From assembly GCA_003550305.1 (NCBI GenBank), contig QKYT01000105.1, positions 163,233 to 179,165 on the forward strand: a stretch of DNA of 15,933 nt, given 5' to 3'. Position 1 is the stretch's first letter, and each line of letters opens with the position of its first letter. Positions 9,311 to 15,933 of the stretch are shown here, piece by piece. The translations under genes and the position numbers were made by a program. Under the pieces are notes generated by a model. The model was not told the DNA's origin. It saw only the letters and a program-made list of their open reading frames with translations, and did no database searches. The stretch comes from Glomus cerebriforme (lineage: Eukaryota; Glomeromycota; Glomeromycetes; Glomerales; Glomeraceae).

Positions 9311-9514
9311 CATATAGATAATATATTTCTCAGGCAATTCTTTTAAGATTTTGATGTATTCTAGTTATATCTCATTTCAATGCCATAATGGACTCTTTGA
9401 GCTTTTCAGTATATATCTTTTCTTTTTCCAAATCTGTGTAATATTTTTAGAAGGCATTTTCTTTCTATATTTGAGAAAAAAAAACTCTCTCAAATAAAAT
9501 TTTTGTGAGAGAGA

Positions 9515-10858
9515 CTATCTTGATTGCTTATCCTTCTTGGGATAATCGAACCCCATGTATGCTGGTATTTATTTCTGAATTTCAGCTAACATTGCATCAA
9601 TTTCAGTTAACATTGAATTCATATCTATAGTTTGAGACTTTTTTGGATTGGATTAGGATGCAGACGAAGAAGCCTGTATTTGGGGTTTTGGACTATCACT
9701 TGTTTCAGGTTTAGATTTATAGTCAAATTCAAGATCACAGTATTCTGATTCTGTATCACCTATAGTATAATTATCACTTGCATCAAGATAATCTGATTCT
9801 TACCTCATTGCAATTCTCAAAAGCAGTTTAAGATACTAGGAAGTTGAGTTCTTATCACCATGAATTCTGGAAGCATGTTTATTTTCATAATCTCTTAATT
9901 TTTTAGGTATAATTCTATAAGATTCTTGCTTTAAGAATTTATTATATGGTTAAGCATTATGTATTCCACTTTTAGTAAAGATAAGGTCAGATAACTTTTT
10001 AGCCTTGAATCCAGGTAAGCAATTCTCTTGTGCGTTCTGGATTTTTCTCCATAGAAAAAAATGGTTGAGGCTCAGGATTCTTCTTCTTTTCTCCTCTATT
10101 TTTTAAATAGCCTGTATAGTACCAAGAATAACCCTCTTTATACCATGATGGAATGTTTGAAGAATCCAGTTCATAGTAATTGATCTGAAAAGATTTTACT
10201 TTCACAGATCTCATACTTAACATCACTATCACATCCACGAGATTTTTTCTAGTAGGAATTTTGAAAATATCCATGTTCTGAATCCTTTTACTCACATTTG
10301 CTAAGGAGAAATGTATGAGAATTTTGTCCAGATTAGCCATTCACTTTTTAGTTTGTTCTTTCTAAATTTTATTAGAATCTTGAATAAGTTCCTTATCTTT
10401 GGCAAATTCTTCAATAATTGCAGAATCTACATCACCTTCTGCTAACTTCACATGGAATGTTGACTGATGATGTAAGATACCAGCAACGATTTCATTTTCA
10501 TCATTACTTTTTGGATCTAATGCCCAATGATTAGTGATAATATCTACAAAATCACTAGCTTTAGTATAGTATTCCGTCCTTCCCTCTATGGTGAGGTTTT
10601 TCTTTCTTTTATCTAACATGAAAGCTTCTATCTTCTCTTTACTAAATGAACGTCTATTATTAGTACCGTTAGCAAGGGCAACTTTAACACACCTGCGGGC
10701 CATTCAATTAGAAAGTAAAGTATCAAGTTTAGGAATATATTTGCTTAATTGTTCTGGGGTAAAGTCAGCTGACAAATTATGCTTTTTTAGAAATTGCACT
10801 AATATAAAGTTATTAGCTTTAGGTTTTCAGGTCTTTGGGTAGCCATTTTGGTAGCCAT
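9515..10858 (-). pseudogene. Tyrosine-recombinase-like protein pseudogene
   Basis: The first ATGs at 10856 and 10844 (MATQRP) are followed after a shift by FILVQFLKKHNLSADFTPEQ, then TGA (10704) and MARRCVKVALANGTNNRRSF. Stops at 10362 (TAG) and 10341 (TGA) precede the catalytic-like half: PTRKNLVDVIVMLSMRS, resembling the first-Arg box, then YSWYYTGYL and NPERTRELLTWIQ to TAA at 9999. A shift near 10001 continues with LRDYENKHASRIHG, whose H-x-x-R fits the second box of tyrosine recombinases, then TAG 9836, TAA 9800, an acidic Ser-rich linker, TAA 9653, TAA 9569 and TAG 9515. The family is multicopy in Rhizophagus from memory, and a Crypton-like mobile origin is possible. The nucleophilic Tyr is not identified with certainty. 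Confidence 0.45.
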
Positions 10859-11139
10859 ATCAATACTAACTATTATCTAGTTATATTATGTAAGAAAAAA
10901 TTCAATTCAAAAAATTTTCTTAAAACTATACTTCTTCAAAAAGGAAAAATATTAGAGATGGCTCTTGACTAGATTAAAGGAATGAAAAAATGACATAGCT
11001 TTAAATATAACATATTTTTGAATATCTATAATAAAAGTAAAAACAAAGTTTTAAGAATATTAATATTAAAATTATCTCGTATAGGTCATTTTATCTGCCA
11101 ATATATCAAGAGAGATAATTCAATTGTAAGAATGAGAGC
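10859..11139. other. AT-rich divergent intergenic region
   Basis: This lies between the start of the minus-strand recombinase-like gene (10858) and the plus-strand Cys/His ORF (11140), so it would hold both promoters. It is very A/T rich (long A and T runs at 10890-11080). No specific element could be defined. Confidence 0.35.
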
Positions 11140-11322
11140 ATGAGTGATTTAGGATGTTCCAGACATTTTAATACCCATTCTAGAACAATATGCCCTGTCT
11201 GTAAGAAGAAAACCTATTTCGATACTAAAATCTGTAGCATACATAGTGGAATTTATGACTATACCTGACGTGAAAGTAAAAAAAATAAAATAGAATCAGA
11301 TATGGTTAAGACACCTAGCTGA
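11140..11322 (+). CDS. Small Cys/His-rich (zinc-ribbon-like) ORF with one in-frame TGA
   Basis: ATG at 11140 opens a 60-codon frame to TGA at 11320, interrupted only by TGA at 11266 (codon 43). The product has three spaced metal-binding-like pairs: C6-x2-H9, C18-P-V-C21 and C32-x2-H35 (MSDLGCSRHFNTH, TICPVCKKKTYF, KICSIH), as in small zinc-binding proteins. The basic tail (RESKKNKIESD) follows the TGA in frame without a shift, so the TGA probably replaced Trp or Arg. A 42-residue product ending at 11268 would still hold all the Cys and His residues. It converges on the origin-binding-like pseudogene, 34 bp away. Family and function are unknown. Confidence 0.4.
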
Positions 11323-11356
11323 ATAATAATCTGGCCAAAGTATTATTTTTCCTATC

Positions 11357-13320
11357 CTATAGAATCAAAGAATTTCTGAATATCATTATTTGTTTTTGAT
11401 CTGTATGGTAAAACTCTGGTGTGTCTTTATCTTCAAAATTAAGATCATCATATAGTTGCCAATAAATTTGATATGAACATTCCCAAACCTGTTTTTCTTT
11501 AGACCCTATTTTTTTCCTATTTATCTTTACAGTATAGCCACACCAATTTTTAGCAATTGTATTAATTGCTCTTATAGCTGAATTAAGATCTGATGTTATT
11601 TTAGCATGATACTTGAATCCAAAGAGTAATAGGGATTGATCCAGGATATCTATAAACCTCTTGCAATGTTTCTGATACTATATTATTGGAAAGAATATGC
11701 TTATCATCTATGCCAGTAAAGCCTAGTATTTGAAAGAGTTCTTTTATAACTTTTTAATGATTAGCTGAATATGATTTGTGCAAGTCTTCTGCTACTAATT
11801 TCTCAGAATTATATCCAGCTTTATAATGGGTATCTTCCCATTGTGCAATATCTTTAGCCTCTAACCCTTTCATTACACTTTTCTTATTATAACCTTGCTT
11901 TTGAAAGTGAGATAACCATAAGAAATATTTTTGAAGTTCAGGCAGACTGAAATGGTTGACAAACTTTTTATTACAAAGATTATCCAAATCTCATCATTTA
12001 TATCTTTACTATAAATATTTCGCATATAGAAACATTTAAGTACCATAGTATCTGGGATAGAGCACTCTTAGTCAAACTTAAAATTTTCAGCTTCTTCAGG
12101 ATCAAGATTCTGAGAAGTAGCAACTACATTAAAATCCATTTCTTTGATAACTAATGCTTCAACCCTAATTTTATTGCAGACTTTTTTATGATTCTCTATA
12201 ATTCTTTAGCTCTCATCCATTTTTGTTAGCTGAAGAGAAGCATCAGTACTGGCTATAAGCACTGGTCAAAAACTGATCTATCTTACAGATATCTTACAGA
12301 TATCTTATAAATATCGGATACCCAAAATGCGGAAAATCTGCTATACATCAGGTACCCAATATGTATACTATAGAATTAAAAAATACAATTTATTAATTAT
12401 CTCGCTATCCAGTAATCATAAAATAATGAAATATAGCTCATTCGATTCACCTCACTGAGACATATCGAATGGTACTAATTTCGCATTTCTAGATTTAATA
12501 GATGCTGAGATATTTGATAAATCGTAAAAAAATAAACAAAAAATGCCGATTTGTCAAATATCTCGACATCTATCACACCTAGAAATGCGAAATTAGTACC
12601 ATTCGATACGTTTCAGAAATGAATCGAATGAGCTATATTTCATCTTTTTATGATCACTGGATAGCGAGATAATTAATAAATTGTATTTTTTAATTCTATA
12701 GTATACATATTGGGTATCCAATGTATAGCAGATTTTCCGCATTTTGGGTATCCGATATTTATAAGATATCTGTAAGATATCTGTAAAATAGATCAGTTTT
12801 TGATCAGTGAAGACTACAAAGCTTCTTAATAAAGTATCTTGCAAAAAGGCATTTCTGATACTCAACTTCAATAAATGTTGTTACAGTCAGAGATTTATTA
12901 ATTTTATAAGAAATGGTATTGTTATTCTATTCATGATGACCTTTTATTGCTATAGGTAAGTTATTAGGCCAAGTACTAGCAAGTTCTGCCCAAATATTTT
13001 CACAACCTGGTGGGTAAAAAAGTTCATTAGAATTTTTCTGATAAAATATAGAAACCATATGGTAAGAACAATCACGAATTCGGTAAAGCATTTGTGTAAG
13101 AGCTTTGACATGAACTGGAGTGGCAATATTTGTAATAGCTATAACTATAACGAAGTAATCTGTAACCTCGAATGATATTTTTGCCTCCACTGTATTTGTA
13201 TAAGTTATATAGTTAAGCTTGCTCCAAGCGATATTAATATCAGAAAAGTCTTTTTATTATTATTTTCCATCCATGTCTCCATAATAAGCATGAGCTCTAA
13301 ACTGATAATGGTAAGGAGTT
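11357..13320 (-). pseudogene. Replication origin-binding-protein-like SF2 helicase, C-terminal half, broken
   Basis: From 13320 the frame reads HAYYGDMDGK, three consecutive TAA codons (13254-13262), KDFSDINIAW, TNTVEAKISFE (motif V-like) and QMLYRIRDC (motif VI-like, Q and two Arg), then NIWAELASTWPNNLPIAIKG and TAG at 12927. The pattern matches the UL9-like origin-binding helicases that are multicopy in Rhizophagus (recalled). A CACTA-like element splits the gene; removing it with one 3-bp target copy (553 bp) keeps the frame exactly. Beyond it come LIASTDASLQL, TAA 12206, TAA 12068, a shift near 11988, EAKDIAQWEDTHYKAGYNSE, TAA 11754, a shift near 11660, NWCGYTVKINRKKIG and TAG 11357. The N-terminal helicase motifs (Walker A/B) are absent, so the copy is 5'-truncated as well as broken. 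Native members would unwind DNA in replication or mobile-element biology. Confidence 0.55.
12260..12809. mobile_element. CACTA-like foldback MITE
   Basis: The element begins CACTG and ends CAGTG, flanked by AAG on both sides (12257-12259 and 12810-12812), i.e. the terminus and 3-bp target duplication of the CACTA (EnSpm) superfamily. Its two arms (12260-12525 and about 12549-12809) are about 93% identical reverse complements with a spacer of only about 22 bp, so the whole element folds back. Each arm holds ACAGATATCTTACAGATATC repeats, an ATACCCAAAATGCGGAAAAT block, and the CAGTGATC / GCTCATTCGATTC / ATCGAATGG core shared with other palindromes here. It encodes no protein; the 92-codon frame at 12593-12871 is arm sequence. 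It interrupts the helicase-like pseudogene, and paper excision with one AAG restores that frame. Confidence 0.7.
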
Positions 13321-14527
13321 ATGACTAGTTGAAGGTGAAGCAAAGTTTGTTAATCTAGCAAATATAGAATGACTTATAGTTGTTTAGTTATATGATATGC
13401 CAGAATCTGAAGAATATGATTTTTATATTCAAGAAATCATATACCACTTCAATGGCAGATGGAAATATCATTATATAATAATAAGACATCAATTACCTTG
13501 CGAATATATTACACTCATATCTACACCATTACAACAGTGCCTGCCTGTCATGAAAATTTTTCTCGACATTTATATTGATAATTTTGGCACATATAGAAAC
13601 GTCTTTCATTTGTTAGGGGATGTGTATTTGCAACTTGGGAATATGTCACAGTCTTTTTGAAAGCTACTCAAAAATTATTTTTTAATTAGTTTCATTCCAT
13701 TTGAAGCAAATTTTGAAAATTTTATTAAACTTATTCTCCAAGATATAAAGCAACTAGAAAGTGGCTTAATTATGAAAATGATAAATGATGACGCCTGAGT
13801 AATTGGCGAATTCAGATGTGTTACAGTTGACCTCCCTCAGGAAAATGACCTGGTAGGTATAAAATAGCATGAAGCTATGCATAATTGTTGAATATGCAAT
13901 ATTTTGATCGATTAGCTTACTAGCTTGGATTATAACTATGTAAAGAATGCACATTTCAACTAACAGACAGAAAAACGCCTTGTAGAAATTGGAAATCAAC
14001 ATTCAAAAATGGATAAAAAACAGCTAGCTACCAAATACAGTATAATGAAACTGGACTCTTTCAATGTGCTCAGGTGGAATTGACACCTCTAAACTCCAAA
14101 AGATGCATATCATTCTATGTCCAAAAAAGCACGTACTCTTCTAGAAGCAACATTTAACATTTTTAGTACAGTGAGCGAGAACAAATTTTTGGTACATTGG
14201 AAAAGTATTGAAAAACCTGCCCATTGGAGTAGAATGGCTAATCTATTACAACATCATTAAAGTTTCATGTTTTCTGATGTGTTAAGGCTTGCAATGTTAA
14301 TGCCATTTATACTTCGATATTTTTTAAAATCTAATCATATAAAGGTGGAGGCTTTGAATAATTGGCTTGAAAATTTCAGAATAAGACAAAATTTTGTAAT
14401 GAAGTTATATACTTGTTGGGCCATTGAAGCTAAGACACTAAAACTTACATTTTTGATTATTATGACAGAAAATATTTATCAAGAATTGCAAAAATTACTC
14501 AAAGAGAAACATGAGTTATTTATTCAA

Positions 14528-14600
14528 GTAAGTTAACGATATATTTCTTATTAATATAATAAAGGCGATAATTTCCATAGACCTTATTATTTATTATTAG
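14528..14600 (+). other. Intron 1 of the transposase-like pseudogene
   Basis: GTAAGT donor, AT-rich body and TTATTATTAG acceptor; 73 bp, phase 0. It joins HELFIQ to LFPNNF, which is collinear with the recalled family. Without splicing the frame is closed by TAA at 14534, so both the splice sites and the frames support it. Confidence 0.65.
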
Positions 14601-14999
14601 CTATTTCCAAATAACTTCACGAACTTGCCCAATTTGTACGTAAACATATATTTTTTACAACATGCTCATAATTTTGCAATATTTGTGAATACTGCAGTCA
14701 GTATTAAAGAAATGGTTCACCATATATTTAAAGGAATAGTTCCACATATGAACCGTAAAGTGATTGAATTTGATCTTACCCGGCGATATAATACAGTACA
14801 GGCGCTACAGCATCTCGTTAGCGGTTGGACAGACTCCTGCTTAAACACAGAAACCAATGCATTAAACAATCTTACTATGGATCCAAAGCTTTACACAATA
14901 CTATCAGGCTGGTATGTTACAGAAAGTCCTAATACTATGTTTACGAATATTCAGAATGATGAAGGTGAAATTGATAGTAAATATATTCAGTTATTAATA

Positions 15000-15055
15000 G
15001 TAAAATCATTTATTTACTAATTCTTAATTATTTTTCATAAACATTATATTCACAG
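15000..15055 (+). other. Intron 2 of the transposase-like pseudogene
   Basis: GTAAAA donor, a TACTAATTC branch-point-like sequence at about 15015 and TTCACAG acceptor; 56 bp, phase 0. The downstream exon stays open for about 23 codons (TLKTLLIFHLIINGIPKK). It is less certain than intron 1 because the downstream peptide has no clear family match. Confidence 0.45.
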
Positions 15056-15100
15056 TATACTACGTTAAAAACTTTATTGATATTTCACTTAATAATCAAT

Positions 15101-15289
15101 GGAATTCCAAAAAAGTTAGGAGAAAAAATCTATTGAAGAAGTTAGATGAAAATCATCCATACTTTTGAGTAGTGCTCCAAACAGTTCAATTCGGTTCATT
15201 TCCTGGAACCGGAACTGAAAAATTTGGTTCAGATTGAACTGAAATTTAATAAAAAGTGAAAAATGCGAAAATTTGAATAATTCGGCATG
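15101..15289. other. Gap with a small GGTTC-rich imperfect inverted repeat
   Basis: No gene was seen. At 15181-15242, CAGTTCAATTCGGTTC and a following GGAACCGGAACTGAA pair imperfectly around TTTCCT, with a further copy GGTTCAGATTGAACTG. It looks like a decayed satellite or foldback fragment of GGTTC units. Confidence 0.35.
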
Positions 15290-15528
15290 CACTGATCCAT
15301 AAATTATAAAATACAGCTCATTCGAATTGTCTCAATGTGATGAATTAAATGGTAGTAAAAGCAAAATTTTAGCATCGATATTTCGTTCGCTATCAACAAA
15401 AATGTAAATTTCTTTAAGTACGATTTGCCGACGAAGTATCGATGCTAGAGATATGAATTTAGTGTCATTCGATGCGTCTCGATGAGACGATTCCAATGCG
15501 CTATAAAATATTAATATTGGATTACTAG
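15290..15528. repeat. Palindromic repeat with shared hairpin core (copy C)
   Basis: The left arm starts CACTGATCC (15290) and the right arm, inverted, starts CTAGTAATCC (ends 15528). Both carry AT-rich TATAAAATA, then a GCTCATTCGAATTGTCTC-type core, an ATCGAATG-type partner, and an AGCATCGATA / TTCGT block near the centre. The right-arm core CGATGCGTCTCGATGAGACG is self-complementary on its own. No clear target duplication was found. Confidence 0.6.
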
Positions 15529-15556
15529 AAGAGGAGTAAACTCAACAGTTCTAAAA

Positions 15557-15933
15557 ATTCAGAATTTTAAATTTCTTTTCAAAATGCTGACTCTGACATC
15601 ATATTTGATATTGTGTACCATCTAGTGATCCAAATTTAATAAAACATAGCTTGTTGGAATCGTCTATTCAAAGTGCAGTGAATGATACTAAATTCAGATC
15701 TCTAGCATGATATATCAATGGCTAATTGTGTCCTAATGCTTTTATCTAATACATCATTAGTGACGATTGATGAATTAATTCCAGAATATTAATTTTACTA
15801 CCATTCGATGCGTCTTGAATAGACGATTCCAACAAGCTATGTTTTATCAAATTTGGTTCACTGGATGGTGCATAATATCAAATATAAAGTCGGAGTCAGC
15901 ATTTTGAAATTTTTGAAATTTAAAATTCTGAAT
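15557..15933. repeat. Palindromic repeat with shared hairpin core (copy D), at the window edge
   Basis: ATTCAGAATTTTAAATTT at 15557 is matched by its inverse, AAATTTAAAATTCTGAAT, ending exactly at 15933. The repeat may therefore continue past the window. Inward, both arms share CAAAATGCTGACTC, CAGTGA-CC, ATAAAACATAGCTTGTTGG, AATCGTCTATTCAA and a GAATGRTAYTAAATT-like block. The right-arm core ATGCGTCTTGAATAGACGAT folds on itself. This copy has different outer sequence from the other palindromes. Confidence 0.65.

Larger units (their letters stand above)
8478..9467 (-). pseudogene. Charged coiled-coil-like protein pseudogene split by a foldback element
   Basis: Upstream of the insertion the frame reads SQI-TAG-KENAF-TAA-KYYTDLEKEK (stops at 9465 and 9447), then EKLKESIMALK-TGA (9372) and LKRIA-TGA (9330). 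Downstream it resumes as LYDVIIPEEIKKSSESNSSE and EEIAVSKKKKDKFYKP to TAG at 8737. Removing 449 bp (the 8871-9310 element plus one 9-bp target copy) joins the two halves in the same frame, which shows they were one gene. After one or two more shifts come IVIKSDKLLSMVKNLEIIDA and YEHTYDRATGFITIKNI, ending at TGA 8478-8480. The N-terminal half is Lys/Glu helical, followed by a Ser/Glu linker. I do not recognise a function. Its 5' limit against the recombinase-like pseudogene is uncertain. Confidence 0.5.
13325..15100 (+). pseudogene. TNP2/DUF4218-like (CACTA-type) transposase pseudogene with introns
   Basis: The frame enters at 13325 (LVEGEAKF), with TGA 13370 and TAG 13385, then MPESEEYDFYIQ (ATG 13397). 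Exon one is collinear for 1131 bp to 14527 with nine in-frame stops (13658, 13796, 13865, 13889, 13913, 13961, 14081, 14090, 14258) and no shift. Recognisable stretches are GNMSQSF, NYFLISFIPF, AYHSMSKKARTLLEATFN, HWSRMANLL and SFMFSDVLRLAMLMPF. After a 73-bp intron, exon two (14601-14999) gives LFPNNFTNLPNLYVNIYFLQ and KGIVPHMNRKVIEFDLTRRY, the layout of DUF4218 in CACTA transposases. A second intron leads to a short third exon, and the frame is lost near 15100. The catalytic N-terminal part is missing. Its transposon type matches the CACTA-like foldback 500 bp away, but no link is proven. Confidence 0.5.

Noticed and set aside
8765..9337. Plus- and minus-strand frames through TTTCACCGA repeats
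   Set aside because: Low-complexity translations of the foldback arms.
9485..9513. CTCTCTCA...TGAGAGAG stem-loop
   Set aside because: An 8-bp stem inside a pseudogene; could be chance in purine/pyrimidine-rich sequence, and no terminator meaning applies in a eukaryote.
12593..12871. 92-codon minus-strand frame
   Set aside because: Almost wholly arm sequence of the CACTA-like foldback.
13766..14002. 78-codon minus-strand frame
   Set aside because: Antisense shadow of the transposase-like exon.
1..15933. tRNA, rRNA or other structured RNA genes
   Set aside because: No T-arm GGTTCRANYC-type box in a cloverleaf context and no rRNA-like conserved blocks were found; GGTTC copies at 15181-15242 are repeat units.

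Overview
The window looks like low-GC nuclear DNA of a fungus, most likely an arbuscular mycorrhizal (Glomeromycotina, Rhizophagus-like) species. The evidence is canonical GT...AG introns of 56-106 bp, a degenerate TTAGGG-type telomere-like array, and several multicopy families that I recognise from memory as typical of Rhizophagus and relatives: Crinkler-like headers, PD-(D/E)XK-type effector domains, F-box-type LRR proteins and UL9-like origin-binding helicases. No database was consulted, so family names rest on recalled similarity plus visible motifs. The five N bases show that this is draft assembly, and all five lie inside one repeat.

Almost every gene is broken. Left to right: a short spliced 3' gene fragment (72-346); a coiled-coil family pseudogene on the minus strand (881-2574); a Crinkler-like pseudogene on the minus strand (2830-4542) with header, PB1-like and nuclease-like parts, split by a 19-bp-repeat foldback element (3066-3445); a small minus-strand ORF (4559-4855); a Tc1/mariner-like element (5081-5969) that contains a palindromic repeat; a plus-strand repeat-protein pseudogene (6407-7111) converging on an LRR pseudogene (7104-7676, minus); a gag-like remnant (8047-8397, minus); a charged-protein pseudogene (8478-9467, minus) split by a foldback element with a telomere-like core (8871-9310); a tyrosine-recombinase-like pseudogene (9515-10858, minus); a small Cys/His ORF (11140-11322, plus); an origin-binding-helicase-like pseudogene (11357-13320, minus) split by a CACTA-like foldback (12260-12809); an intron-containing TNP2/DUF4218-like transposase pseudogene (13325 to about 15100, plus); and two more palindromes (15290-15528 and 15557-15933).

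Two themes join the region. First, the dead frames are often collinear for hundreds of bases but carry TAA, TAG and TGA at places where Gln, Arg or Trp is expected, as single C:G to T:A transitions would produce. The two arms of the 12260-12809 palindrome, a control that needs no homolog, differ by 16 transitions to 2 transversions. Second, the insertions are palindromic foldback elements with different termini and target duplications (TA, 3 bp, 6-7 bp, 8-9 bp). Two of them can be removed on paper with one target copy to give back the host frame exactly. Several palindromes share an internal mini-hairpin core although their ends differ. The region reads as a graveyard of effector-like, replication-like and transposon genes, not a working gene cluster.
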